Assembly: GCF_958979055.1 (NCBI RefSeq)
Contig: NC_084887.1
Coordinates: forward strand, 36,062,620-36,126,619
Direction of reading: 5' to 3'
DNA: 64,000 nt
Source of the DNA: Alnus glutinosa
Taxonomy: Eukaryota > Streptophyta > Magnoliopsida > Fagales > Betulaceae
Shown one piece after another: positions 29,872-46,517 of this stretch; the stretch's first letter is position 1; each line of letters begins with the position of its first letter. The position numbers were made by a program, and so were the translations under genes. Below the pieces are notes generated by a model that saw only the letters and a list, made by a program, of their open reading frames with translations, had not been told where the DNA came from and searched no databases.

Positions 29872-30635
29872 AAGAAATGCTAGGGGTACTTACACAAACC
29901 TTTACAGAGGAAAGTTTACAAACTGATGTGGCGTCCTGCATGGAATAAATGTTAAAATACAAAAATACCCTTCTCCCCTACAGTCGCCGTTCCAGACCTA
30001 CTCTCCCCTCCAGTCGCCGGCCAGTTGAACCCAGACACCGTTGGAAATCCAACACACCGACCGAACATGACCCCGACTAGCTTGGTGGAAGCCCGACTAG
30101 TAGATCCAGTTGAACCCAAATTCACCGCCGAGAACGGAGAACGGCTGGTGAGGACGAAGCAAGGGAACGACGACAGGGGTAGGTTACCGGCCGGATCTGG
30201 GTTCAAGAATAGACACTCAATGCTCAGCCGCAAATGGGTATGGGAATGGATGATCGATTCTTGGCCGGATTTGGGTTTGAGAAGGCCAAATCTCTGGACT
30301 GATATGGGTTTTCGATAGGATCGTTGGCCAGAAACCCACGCACACCGACGTAGGTTTGTTGGATCTTAGATCCGGTCGGTGTGCCAGACCCTGACCATAG
30401 GCCTGCCCGCACGCTGTCCTCTCCTAGGATCTCTCCCCTCTTGCCGGCTGTCCATCTGTCCCAAGCTCCCATAGCCAACCGTCCATGGAAGCTCCCATGG
30501 AAGCTTCCACCTGGATTTAGTGTGGACGTGGAATCCTATGTGTCTAACTTTTTTAGTTAATAAAATGCCACATGCATGCCATGTCAGTTTGTAAATTTTT
30601 TTTGTAAGAGTTTGTAAATACCCCTAGCATTTCTC
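29872..30635. mobile_element. Non-autonomous Mutator-like element (possible Pack-MULE)
   Basis: The element has long terminal inverted repeats: the left end GAAATGCTAGGGGTACTTAC and the right end GTAAATACCCCTAGCATTTC continue inward through TTTACAAACTGA / TCAGTTTGTAAA. It is flanked by a perfect 9-bp duplication AATTTTAAA (29863-29871 and 30636-30644), the size expected for MULEs. The interior (about 29985-30500) is markedly GC-richer than the surroundings, with ORFs on both strands but no protein family recognised. The GC-rich cargo could be captured host DNA. Confidence 0.8.
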
Positions 30636-30779
30636 AATTTTAAATGTGAGGAGGACTCACTTGCACATAATGGATAACACATGTCATTCTATCATTTTCT
30701 TAGCCTTTCCACCTTATCACCTTCTATCTTGGCTATCTAACCATCACTACCCCTATTCGAATTAGGATCCCCTCAAATT

Positions 30780-31340
30780 TCTTTTACAATTAAGATTCTC
30801 AAATTGTTAAATCTTAACTATGCTTTATATCTAACAATTCACAATAAATAAATGCTAAAGTAATCCAAAATAAACTCACGAAAATAGAGACGAAAATGCC
30901 CTTCACCCATCTCTCGTTGAACACCAACCGGAAATGAAAATGCCTTAAAATTAGATGGGGAGGGGAGCGTTGGCCGATTGGAGCTCGGGAGAGATGGAAG
31001 GCCAACGAGAGGGGAGAAAGGGACGGCAAACGCTCTGCCTGCCCTGGGCTTGCCCGTTTTGGCTCGAGCTCTTCGACGGCCCATTCGAATCCCTCCTTTT
31101 CTTCACCGTCCGATCCTTATCCGTCTGCGGCGGGGTCGAGACAATCTTCTCGCTCTCCCGCTCACTGTTCACGGCCTGAGGTCGACCCACTTTGAGATTC
31201 GGCTGCGCTGTGTCAGGCTCTCTGGCCTTTGGCTGCGGCAGTTGAGGCAAAAGAGCTACAACCTGGCCGGAATCGCTGGCATTGGTCTCGTCACATGAAA
31301 AATTATACTTATCTTATTAGTAAAGTGTGAGAATACTCTG
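30780..31340. other. GC-rich island without recognised gene
   Basis: Overlapping ORFs occur on both strands (for example 30951-31250 minus and 30978-31298 plus), rich in Arg, Ser and Pro. None shows a domain. The base composition resembles the interior of the neighbouring MULE, so it may be another transposon interior, but no terminal repeats were found. Confidence 0.3.
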
Positions 31341-31679
31341 AAACCCTTCCCTAACCCTTATATATACCGTAAGCATGCTTTCAAATCTCTCATTCCATCA
31401 TATCTAACTAAAACTTTTTTATGTTGCAAAAGTGTTGCCCAATCCAAGTTATTTTTTATTTTTTATTGTTGTATTAGTTTATAAATAAAAAGTACATTTC
31501 CCATTTAGTTTTGATCTTTCTACTTTTGGTTGTGAGTCCTTGGGCTCATGTAACCTTGATGCACTGCTTGAGAATAGGTTGTTCCTAATATTTGGATACC
31601 ATATTTCTCTACAATTGCTTACCTAATTAAAGGTCTATTTGATTAGTCGTTTCAAAATATGCGATTTAAAACAATAACG

Positions 31680-32095
31680 ATTAATTTAAGAATAAATTGA
31701 TAATGACACGTCAGTGAAAAAAGACGAAAAAATGATCAGAGAATACGAAATAACGTTTTTCTTTTAAAAATACACCTTCTTACCTACCATTTGAAAATGT
31801 GTAATTTATTTATTTAATTTTTTTCAAACACAGTCTAATACTCCTACAATTTTATTTAAAAATACACTTTTAACATTAACATGTAAATTGGACATTTCCC
31901 ATATCGAAAGAGTGTCTAGGTGCATATTTTTCTGTCCAGACTAGAAACGTTAACACAATTTAACCAAGCTCCCCGCCACCTTTCCATCACCACCTATTGA
32001 CCCTTGTTCTCTTCTCAGACTTCTCTAGCTAGCTTCCTCTCTCTTCCATATTGTAAGTCGCAAAAAGAGAGAACCATCAAGTGTCTTCTACATCT
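31680..32095 (+). pseudogene. Orphan 5' region of a lost reductase copy
   Basis: The segment matches the promoter and 5' UTR of gene B block by block: the GAATACGAAATAACG region, GAAAGAGTGTCTAGGTGCAT at about 31907, CTTTCCATCACCACCTATTG near 31980 and CGCAAAAAGAGAGAACCATC near 32059. It stops before the start codon. About 250 bp further on (32345-32400) a block ACTTTATTTCGTGTAGTCATG matches the 3' flank of gene B (near 29600). The gene body between the two ends is therefore gone, consistent with a deletion. Confidence 0.7.
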
Positions 32096-33383
32096 AGTCC
32101 TTGGGCTAATTTTCTTCACTTATATATACATTAAAACGGTAGACAAAGGCCTCTGAGACTATGATTTAACGCCTTGGTAACTTGGTTCCATGGTTGGTAA
32201 AAGAGGTTGGCCAGTTTAACGTGATTTTAACTCCAAAATAGAGTTTCCGGTGGTACTGCCAAAATCAAGCATGGTGGTCGGCCACTGGCCATCATGCTTT
32301 TCCCATGTGCCGGTGCTCATCAACAATCAAGGACGAAAGTTTTCCTCTCATACTCTTTCACCATTGTCAACTCTCAACTTTATTTCGTGTAGTCATGTTT
32401 TGTCGTTACTATTAGAGAATATATTCATACCGTATATTACGTTACTCTACATATATTAGAGGATTTGATTTAATCCTCATTAATTGTAATTGATTATAAT
32501 CAAATTAGATTTGAATACATTCAATTCAATTCTGATTTGATTATATTCTCTCTATATACCATTTTGTATTGTAAATAATCAAGAAATAAGAGCAACAATG
32601 TAGCCCTTTGGGCTTTACCCTGTGGACGTAGATCATAGACCGAACCACGTAAAATCTCTTCTCGTTTCTATTATTCCGCTTTATTTTATTTTAGCTTTAT
32701 GTTTTCTTTCATGGTATTAGAGCCATAGGCTAACGCCAGTGTTCGATCCAATGGTCTTGTGAAATTTTTCGTTTTCTTGTATTTCATTTTTCTTGATAGT
32801 CAATGCTTTGCAAATCTCATCCCCATAGATATTCTACATGTTGATGTAGAAAAATAAAAAGGAAGGAAATTTCGTTATGGGGAGATTTCGTTATGTTCAT
32901 GAGAAAAAAAAAAAAAATTGTATTTCATTATGGGGAGATTTCATACTGTTCCTAAGAAGGGAAAAAAAAAATCTGCATACTCGTCGCATTTGACCAGATG
33001 AAAAAAAAAAAAAAAAAAATTCTTTCTGTGTTTTCACGGTGGGTGTTTGTAGATTGGCTCTTTGTCGATCCTAGTTGGTGTCATCGGCAAGTTCTCATTT
33101 GCTTTGACAGTTTCAGATTGTTTAAGATGGCGTCTGGTTGTCTCCGTCGAGTTTTCAGCGGTTCTGTTGTGTTCACCGGCGACGTTTGGCCATTAATGGT
33201 GGTTTTCATGGTTGTCAGCGGCTTTTGTGCCAACTTTTGAGTTGTTCGACAACGTTTCAGGCGATCTGTGGTGTTCTCCAGCGAGATTTAGTTGTGCCGG
33301 CAAGTTTTCGGCAGGTTCTGGTAAGTCTCAGGCGAGCTGTTGGAGACGAAAGACTCTGTTTGGTTGCAGGTATTTTGGGAAAA

Positions 33384-33541
33384 TGATAGGTGGGGGACAA
33401 ACAACCGTCCCCCATCACTCTCTTTTGATTTTTTAAATCAAAAATATATATAAATTTGTCCTAGGACAAATTTTAATTTTTTTTTAATTTAAAAATGAAA
33501 AAGGGGGTGATGGGGGACAGAAAATTGTCCCCCATGTATCT
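33384..33541. mobile_element. Foldback MITE inside the LTR element
   Basis: The ends GATAGGTGGGGGAC and GTCCCCCATGTATC are inverted. An inner pair (GTCCCCCATCAC / GGTGATGGGGGAC) folds around the palindrome TTGTCCTAGGACAA. It is non-coding and inserted in the interior of the LTR element. Confidence 0.55.
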
Positions 33542-33830
33542 CTGCTCGGTATTTTGTTTGGTTTTTCAAACTGTTCAGTTCAGTGTTTTGTTGATTAAAA
33601 AAAGAAAAAAAGAAAAAAAATCAAGAGACCAAGTTGCCCATATTATTTTCAGTCCATAGTTGTCCCATAGATGACTCCACCTTTCTTTTGGCATTTAAGT
33701 ATTTTCTAAAAACCATGCCCATTTCAACCCAAAGTTAGCTCATTTTCTTTGGCCCATAAATGGCCCATCATGTGTTTAGGTATTACCCAAAACCTCACTA
33801 CCCAGTTTCATTTAGCCCATAGTTGGCTCG

Positions 33831-33899
33831 AAGAAGAAGAAGAAGAAGAAGAAGAAGAAAGGTGTTCTCCAAACTAGGTTATATCCGACCCAAAATTAA

Positions 33900-33932
<33 letters not shown>

Positions 33933-33992
33933 AAGAAGAAGAAGAAGAAGAAGAAGAAGATCAAAGAAGAAGAAGAAAAAAAAAAAAAAAAA
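33831..33992. repeat. GAA/A-rich simple sequence
   Basis: (GAA)n and poly(A) runs dominate, with one short unique stretch (about 33858-33897). The Arg/Lys-rich ORF across it is an artefact of the repeat. Confidence 0.85.
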
Positions 33993-34599
33993 ATCAAACT
34001 CAAGATTTCAGAATCTTCCATCTTGAGTTTGCAGGGAGATGTTAGAGAATATATTGATACCGTATATATATTACGGTACTCTCCATATAGATGTTAAAGA
34101 ATATATTGATACCGTATATTACGGTACTCTCCATATATTGGAGGATTTGATTTAATCCTCATTAATTGTAATTGATTATAATCAAATCAGATTTGAATAT
34201 CTTCAATTCTGATTTGATTATATTTTCTCTACATACCATTTTGTATTTTTTCTATATCCATGAGATCATTTGTATTGTAAATAACCAAGGAATAAAAGCA
34301 ACAATGTAGCCCTTTGGGCTTTACCCTATAAATATTAGTCATAGACCGATATTGGTTGGAAAAATGGTTGGAAATCTGCTGTTAGTGCTCTTAGTGATTT
34401 GAATCCCTTCAATTAAGGCTTAAGCTTCTTCCCCTGTTTTTGTTTGTTTGTTAGTTATGTGTGTTTATTTATTTATTTTTGGTTTGTTTGATATGTTATT
34501 TGCTAAAAGAAAAAAAAGAAAAAGAAAAAAAGAAAACATTGGTGCATGTTCAGCTGGGTTAGGTAATCGAAATATAAAATATTTAACCAACAGTTAGGT

Positions 34600-35512
34600 T
34601 TTCTTTTTTACTTAATATTTACACAAAATTACTAAACAAAATATAATAATTCATTGAAAGATCTTCGCAAACAATTATCACTTTACTAAAGGATAAGGAT
34701 GTTTAATGAAATAGTTTTGTTCACTAATCAACGATGACATATAGTCCAGAAAGAAGCCAAAATCCTGCATCCAATCATTCCATGGTTAAGTAAAAAGTCG
34801 TCCATTCAATTATTTTTTTTATACAAAAGTAAAGCACGCATGGTTTGATCCAATCTGAAGAGATTTTTTCGTTTGTTAATGTTTTTATAAAATGTATTTA
34901 TTTATTATTTAAGAAAGTATTTTCATGCCGTGACATTATTGTATATATATATTTTTTTTTAAAAAAAATAAAACAAAAAGAAAAGGAAGTAGTGTTATGA
35001 ATTATGATCTAGGACAAATTGACCCCAGTAGTAGCGTAGGTCATTGGTGACGTATTCCCTGAAGCAATGAAAACTACCGTTGTATATATAATGGGTTTAA
35101 CGAATCACATAAGAAATTAAAACATATTTTTCTGTCCATGCAATTTTTTTTTTTAAAATTTTTTTTTTGAGCAAATAAGAAAAAACAACTACAAAAGGAC
35201 AGAGAAACAACTACAAAAGGTGGTCGATTTAGCAAGATTATGTACAGATTAAATTATGGTGAAATTTTTGAAATGACCAATCAAGAACAAGATTCAAGAT
35301 CGGGTGACCTTTTGATTTAAGAAAATCATTACTGTACAACTCTTGATATAACTCTTGTACAAATCATTATTTTCCTACATGTAGGGGTCTATATATTCAA
35401 TGATTGATTTTAAAAAAAGTTGTTAGAATTGTACAAAAATTATATAGAAGTTGTAAACATATTATATTTCTTGATATAAAGGGTTCCAATTGGCAATAAG
35501 AGCCCAAAATTG
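34600..35512. promoter_or_regulatory. Upstream flank of gene C, copy of the gene A flank
   Basis: The blocks match 23090-24195 in order. The copy ends at GAGCCCAAAAT (about 35510), after which about 1.4 kb of foreign DNA intervenes before the match resumes at TATAGTGCGACTCTC (36918). Confidence 0.6.
35475..35481 (+). promoter_or_regulatory. Displaced TATA box of gene C
   Basis: TATAAAG sits in the same context as in gene A but now lies 1546 bp upstream of the ATG at 37021, because of the insertion between TATA box and 5' UTR. Confidence 0.45.
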
Positions 35513-36915
35513 AAGAAAGTAGATATAACATTTTGCGAATAGCCTACAAAAATAACATGAGTAATGCTATACATGCTCTTATTTTTTCACATCAATTTTC
35601 ATACTCACTTAAGTGGCTTTTAAAACCACCATTAGATTTGGTAGCTTTTAAAACTACAATTGAATTAAAATCTAATAAAAATTCATCCCAAATCCAATTG
35701 TAGTTTTCAAAGTCACTTAAGTGAGTGGTGATGATGGGTGCAAAAAAGTGGAAGTGTGTGTAATATTGCTCAAATAATATTACTTAGCCTCTCCAACATT
35801 TTTATAAGAAGAGACCTGATACACATTCATTCCTCGTACATATGTTGTCCACGTCTTTTGCAAACAGGATGAAAAAAAGAAGAAGCATTTTTCTTAAAAG
35901 AAGGCATCAAGCTGCCCAATCCTCATCCACCGTGGGATCTCCTGGAGAAAACAAAGATGTATTGCATGCATGTATTTCTTCCTGCCCTAACTCTATGGGA
36001 TGCTTCCCTCCTCCCTCTCTTCTCTTCCCCTCCTCTTCCTTTCCCCCTCGTTTTTCGCCTTTTTTGAGGCCTCTATCTTGCTAGAGTTTACTTTAACTAG
36101 CCCTACTTGCCTCCATTGAGGTATTATCTTTGTTTTCTCTCCCAACACCACAACCTACACTGGCCAACCCCTTCTCCCACCATGTCCATCGCTGAGTTTG
36201 GATAGGACTTAGGGTAGAGTTTTTCGAAGCTAGATCTACGCTCTTCAACTAGATTCAACATGACACACGCCTCTCCACTTTACTCCCTGCAGTCTTTTGT
36301 CTTCGTCGATATCAGCCACACTCCCACCGGACCACCCCTCAACGGAACGTTGACTGCACGCGCCAGCAAGTGCTTCTCACTTGCTGACGTGTGGAGGCAT
36401 TGTTCCACCGTTTTTCCTTCCACTGCCTCTGTTGTTGCCGGTCTGTGGCTGTCCGCGGCGTCTTTTTCAGCAGGAGAGAGGTTGTCCCAGGCTGGCGCGT
36501 GAACTTCATGCGCTCGCGCTGGCGACTCCCATCCGACCAGTGCTATGTTGCTTTGATGGTTTTACCACTTTTGTATTTATGGGCTAGCTATATGTTATAT
36601 GTATTTTTTTTTTTTTTTTTGGTATTCTCTGTAATGGTTACGCACACGGTGTTTGGGTCCTTTGGATTCTGTATACACCTTTAAACCATCTTCACTAGTG
36701 GCTCGGGTTCTTGGCATCCGTGACAAGAATCAATAGGCCCGTATCTTTGCCTTCGCGTACTTATATTTTTAGTGTTTATTTTGGGTTGTCCAACACTAGT
36801 TTAATGTAATTTCTTTTTAGGTATCTAAAAATAAAATAAAAAATCGATCATGAATTGAAGCAATAATTCACATTAAAAAAAAAAAAAAAAAGGAAATCTC
36901 TTAGAGAGAACAAAA
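35512..36915. mobile_element. 1.4 kb insertion splitting the gene C promoter
   Basis: This DNA is absent from the equivalent place upstream of gene A (24200). It holds a foldback MITE (35559-35770), a GC-richer stretch with unrecognised ORFs (35842-36684), and near its right end an A-run (about 36873-36891). The run suggests a retroposed origin, but no clear terminal repeats or exact target duplication were found. Confidence 0.55.
35559..35770. mobile_element. Foldback MITE upstream of gene C
   Basis: The outer arms pair (GAGTAATGCTATACATGCTC against GAAGTGTGTGTAATATTGCTC), as do the inner arms (CTCACTTAAGTGGCTTTTAAAA against TTTTCAAAGTCACTTAAGTGAG). Inner direct and inverted copies of TTTTAAAACTACAATTG and CAATTGTAGTTTTC are also visible. 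Confidence 0.65.
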
Positions 36916-36993
36916 GTTATAGTGCGACTCTCAGACCATCTCTCTTATTGAAACAGGCCCATCTCCTGCTCTTGCTTAGTTGCTTCCCAATAG

Positions 36994-39457
<2,464 letters not shown>

Positions 39458-39579
39458 GGGAGAAGAAATCTGTTTCAGCAGTATATCTATCCTTGTCTAT
39501 GCATGAGGACTACTGATAAAGCAGGGTAGTTATCACCCGGCTCCGTTTGCAAATATTTAGTATCTTTTCTTTGATTTGG

Positions 39580-40130
39580 TCCGTTTGGGTGTTGAATTTT
39601 TTGAATAAGAATAATATTTTGAATTTGTTTGTGGATTTCAAAACAATGAAAATGTATTTAGATGTTGAATAGAATTAAGATTCTTTTTAAATTTGTGATT
39701 GGGCGTTGAATTTTTAAGATTGGAAAAAAGAGTTTTTTAATGGTAGGAAGTGATTGAAAATGATTAGATTGTATGAAAAATTGTGTATAATGATTGGTGT
39801 TAAATTTATTAAAAAATAAATAAATAAACTTATTTTTTAATGAAAAAAAATTCAAAAAAAAAAACACAAAAAAGGAAAGGGTGGCCCAGCCACCCCTTTG
39901 GGGGTCAGGCCACCCCCGGCCATCTTTTTTTTTTTATGATTTTTTTTTTTTAAAAAAATAAGTTTATTTATTTATTTTTTTAATAAATTTATATTTTTTT
40001 TATTCAGATAAACATGTGTCACCATTTTATTGATTTGATGTGGCATTTAAAAGAATCTGTCAAATTTTTTAACATAATTTAATTTCAGGGATCGATTTGT
40101 AATTATAATTTACCAAAAGGACCTTTCATC
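39580..40130. repeat. Inverted-repeat DNA with a GC-rich centre
   Basis: TTAATTTATTAAAAAATAAATAAATAAACTTATTTT-type sequence near 39806-39840 is mirrored near 39950-39992. The centre is GGGTGGCCCAGCCACCCC and CCACCCCCGGCC around 39880-39920. It is probably a degenerate MITE. It is non-coding. Confidence 0.4.
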
Positions 40131-40491
40131 AACTTTTTAAACTATAAAGAGCGATTCGTAATTATGGCATACCTTAGAGACCATCGAAGAGGAAGAGTTG
40201 TTTGGGCGCTTCAACAGTGCAGGATTTGCAGCAAACTTAGAACGACAGTAACGGGAATGATGATGTAGAGGGATCTGTAAATGCATCTGTAGAAGGGTGT
40301 TATCATGCTCTGTTTTTTGAACGTCAAACAGAGGACGTGGAAAACGTGTATAAAATGCCCTGTAGGGAACTTAATCTAACTGGGACTTAGATCCCGAGAA
40401 GATATTGTTCGAGAGATCGAGGTTTTGGAGCCTCGGAAGGTTGCAGATCGAGAGAGGGAGCCAACCGGAGAAGTTGTTACTATGGAGGAAG

Positions 40492-40749
40492 ATGCAGTGC
40501 AGTGAGGGTGGGGGTGGAAAGAAGCCAATGAAAGAACAGGTCACAGTAAAACAAGAACAAATAAAAGAAGTCGAAGTAGGGGAGGAGGAGGAAATAGCGG
40601 CGCCGTTTGATGATGGGTCCTCTTCTTCATCTTCATCTTCAGGTCACAGTCAGGGGCGGAGGCAGGGGGGGTCGAGAGGGGTCAAATGCCCCCCCTCACC
40701 TCCCAAAAATTTTCCCTACTCTTGGAATTTTTTTTTTGGAAAGTCCTAA
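40492..40749 (+). pseudogene. Unrecognised acidic/serine-rich ORF, broken by a transposon
   Basis: From the ATG at 40492 the frame encodes a Lys/Glu-rich segment, a run of Glu, then FDDG and eight Ser, before entering the hAT-like element at 40651 and stopping inside it at 40749. The DNA before 40651 and after 41735 was contiguous before that insertion. On the far side the frame would close within a few codons. The family is unknown and it may not be a gene. Confidence 0.3.
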
Positions 40750-41735
40750 TTGCCCACCCTCAAAAACTCATAAGAGGCAAATATTTTTCAAGAGGAACGA
40801 GTTTCATGAGCCACACTACGTTCTGCCATTTTTTCACTGATTTATAACCTAAAACCAGTCACTAGCAGCTGCCACAGGTTGAAGAAGATAGGTTGAAGAC
40901 GCATTTTTTTCCTTTTGATAAAACGCGTCGTTTTGTTAAATAAACAAAACGTTCGTTTGGAGGATACCGGACACGTCTATGGACTAAAGATAATCTAGGC
41001 TTCCAGCTATGCCCGGTCCAAAAACGTGGCCCATAAGTGCTAAAAGCTGAACCATGATGTTGATGGTTTCCAGCTTTTCATACTTTTTTGTTCTTTTTTT
41101 TTTTTTTTTTTTGGTAATAAGGTAATAAGCTTTTCATAATTTTCTTCTAAAACGATTATAAAGTAACAATTGAACCTTCTTTTTTTCCTTTTTCTTTTTT
41201 GAAGCCTTATTATTATTATTATTATTATTTTATTTTTTATTTTAAAAAAAAATGCCTTAGGCCTGCCTACTTATTAGGATTGGTTAGATGGGAGTCATGA
41301 TACTTGTGTTTATGTTGACAAATTGATTTTTTTAAAAAAAAATTAAGACTTAACTTTACCAACTTTTTTTATATAGTCGAACGGGAGATCAATGAATAAA
41401 TGATTGTCTGGTCACGTATATTGAGAATGATATATTTAAGATTATTAGCAATGAAAAAAAATTATATAGCGATTTTAAAGTAGGAAGACTCGTCGATGAT
41501 AACTGAATAAATAAACACTAGGTGTGACAAAATAAATTGTAAGTTACATTTATATATTTTAAGCAATAATTAAATTTTATTGAATTATTTATTTATTGTC
41601 TTAGTTATATTTTTTTTTAATTTTTTAATTTATTTTTTATTAACTTTAATTTTTTTCTCTATTTATCAAAATGAAAAAAAAAAAAAAAAAAAAATTTATT
41701 GACCCCCCTCAACTAAAAGTCTGGCTCCGCCACTG
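40651..41735. mobile_element. hAT-like non-autonomous element (1085 bp)
   Basis: It starts CAGGGGCGGAGG and ends CTCCGCCACTG and is flanked by a perfect 8-bp duplication GTCACAGT (40643-40650 and 41736-41743). The interior is AT-rich with no transposase seen. It shares its terminal type with 3155-3313 and 5934-6109 but is much longer. Confidence 0.85.
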
Positions 41736-41845
41736 GTCACAGTAGAACATTTAAAGTATGAATAAACTAAGAGATTTGACAAGCCATATATATGATGAAA
41801 TTTCAGACCATCTAATCAATCCAATCCATTTCGACTCACCATGCC

Positions 41846-42253
41846 ATGCAAAGCCCGGCAGAGAAAAAACCAGGCGTTTACACCTACGTTGCTCAATGGC
41901 CAATTTACTCGCTAGCTTGATCGGTCTGCCAAGACAAGATTTCTCGCCTCGCCATAGGAAGTTTCCTTGAAGACAATAGCAACAAGGTGGAGCTCGTCCA
42001 ATTCAACCATGACACGTCTGATTTTGTCACCGACAGGCGCCTAGTCTTTGACCACCCTTATGCACCCACCAACCTCATGTTCTTCTCCTCAGAGGATGCC
42101 ATGATCCCCGACCTCGAGCTCATAGCCCCCTCCAACGACTATCTCCGACTGTGGGAAATTCACGACGACCGGATTGAGCTGATGGCCCTTCTCAACGGCA
42201 ACAAGAGCAGCGAATTCAACTCTTCCATGAATGTGACACGCGACGAGTGGTGA
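41846..42253 (+). pseudogene. TTG1/LWD-type WD40 protein pseudogene fragment
   Basis: The frame from the ATG at 41846 reads as the N-terminal third of the plant TTG1/LWD WD40 family. It has VYTYVAQWPIYSLA, then RLAIGSFLEDNSNKVELVQF, FDHPYAPTNLMF and DYLRLWEIHDDRIEL. These proteins act with MYB and bHLH factors (TTG1) or in the clock (LWD1). A TGA at 41918-41920 replaces the expected Trp of LAWSV. After NKSSEF the sequence no longer follows the family, and it ends at 42253. The remaining WD repeats are absent, so it is dead and truncated. No introns are seen, and these genes are often intronless. Confidence 0.8.
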
Positions 42254-42599
42254 CGGCCAGCGTGGACACCAAGAAGAGCAAGGGATAAGGACTGTAGGGG
42301 ATAGGGACAAAATGGTCTTAATTTTTACTTAAATAGTCACGTGCGTCAACCTCCTTTCCATCCAAAATGACAGACAAGTGAACGGTTGACAAATGTTGTT
42401 AACATTAGAGACATTATCTTCCAATTTTTAAACATTAAATGCCAGATCACCTTATCGATTAGCTGTCCATAATGGCTCCAACTAATTCTTTTAGACATTA
42501 AAAAAATTAATATCATTTCTCTTTAAAAATACACTTTATATGAAATAAAGTGTATTTTTCTCTTTAAATACAAAATATATTTTAACCCTAACTTAATAT

Positions 42600-45121
<2,522 letters not shown>

Positions 45122-45187
45122 GGGCAAAAAAATGGATTTCAGAAATATATGTAAATAATATATCCTTGTCTATGGATTAGGGCTTGT

Positions 45188-45193
45188 AATAAA
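45188..45193 (+). terminator. Poly(A) signal of gene D
   Basis: AATAAA lies about 67 bp after the stop codon, in the same context as after gene B. Confidence 0.5.
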
Positions 45194-45489
45194 GGGGTTT
45201 GGCTTGTTTCCCAAGTTCCCAACTGTAGTTTCTGTTATCCTGGTTGCTTGTTTTGTTTTGGATTTTGTTAAGAGAAAAGGAACAAGAAGAATGTAAATCT
45301 CACATATGATGTTTGTTTTGGCCTAAGTGCCTAACAAAGTGCATTTTACTGAAACCAGACATAAGTGGGATGGATTTACTATTGTTGTATGAACTATGTG
45401 AAATCTTATTGTCTAACTCGTTTAAGATTATCGTTTATGTGAATAGGCTAGCTTCCACTGCTAGTGCCAAATTCTAACATGCATGTTCG

Positions 45490-46515
45490 TGTAAGAGTGA
45501 AATTCGCCCTACGACCCCAAACAACACTTAGAGGAGACGAATAGGTGTTTTCTAGCAGACCTAATAAATTAAAATATTAATTGCAACCGCACAATCAATT
45601 ACCAAATTAATCAAAGCAATAAAGTTATCGCACAATAATTTTGGTGATCAAGTAAAAAATCTTTAAAGAACTCATTAAAGGTAAAATAGTCAAACTCAAG
45701 AAACCAATTCACTATACAAGATTATACTCACAAAACTTTTGCAGTAAAAAAGTGACTTGTACCCAACAAATGAACTGTTTGTCTTCTACCTTAATAGCTC
45801 AAGAATTATCGCCAATCTTCTATTTGGTTTCCTATGCAATGTGGAACTTCGGTGACTTGAAGGTTTAAGAACTTGTGTGATTTTTAACAATTCTAAGAGA
45901 GATTGATAATTGAAAGCATAGGTACGCGAAAGATCTCTCTTAGCTTACAAAGTAATAGCCTCCAGGTCTATAGATTTTGGGAAAATACTTAGTGTTGCAA
46001 TGCAATTAAGACATTGAAAAGGTAAATTTATATGGTTAAGTTCGGATGAGTAAGTTGATCCGTTCCGACGTAGTTAGGGTTTGACTGATTCCTCATGAAG
46101 GCTTTCAAAAATGCTCCCACTAAGCTTCCAAACGAGCTTCTCTGATTTTCGCCTCGTTTCGGACATGATCTGAACGAGCTTCTCTGCCTGATTGCGATCT
46201 TCATCTCGTTCGAACATTCTCCAACCGAGACTTGCGACCAATCTTCTCGAGAGTAAACTTGAACTTCATTAATTTTTTCTTTAATGAAACAACTTACAAA
46301 GTATGTCTAAAAGTTATCGTAAGTAACTTGTCCGAGTGTCTCAATACTCATTCTTTGATGTAGCTCGTTCAAACGATCAGGGAACGAGGGTTAACAAGAT
46401 ATTTGAATTGTAACTTAGCCTATCAAATTAGCAAACATAAATCCTAACAAAGAGGTTCCGCTTATCACAATTTTGTCGTAATAAGCAAACAGATCGAAAA
46501 AAGAGCAAATGAGGG
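45490..46515. repeat. Probable LTR-element fragment
   Basis: The sequence CAACACTTAGAGGAGACGAATAGGTGTTTTCTAGCA and the stretch after it resemble a dispersed plant LTR-retroelement sequence known from many genomes. No LTR pair, primer site or protein domain was found here, so the class is open. Confidence 0.35.
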
Positions 46516-46517
46516 TT

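Larger units (their letters stand above)
32412..34345 (+). mobile_element. Small LTR retroelement without coding genes
   Basis: Two direct LTR copies share AGAGAATATATT, GGATTTGATTTAATCCTCAT and GTAGCCCTTTGGGCTTTACC: the 5' LTR at about 32412-32717 and the 3' LTR from about 34042 to 34345. The 5' LTR is followed by TGGTATTAGAGCC, a near match to the initiator-Met primer-binding site. Purine-rich GCAGGGAGATG precedes the 3' LTR. The 3' LTR is truncated on its right side, and its first 55 bp are repeated (34042-34095). The interior (about 1.3 kb) holds no gag or pol, so it is a TRIM/LARD-like element. Confidence 0.75.

Noticed and set aside
29952..31298. Overlapping GC-rich ORFs on both strands
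   Set aside because: No domain or start context, and they lie in or next to a Mutator-like element. Kept only as cargo or composition notes.
33823..34026. Arg/Lys-rich ORF
   Set aside because: It is a translation of (GAA)n and poly(A) tracts inside an LTR element.
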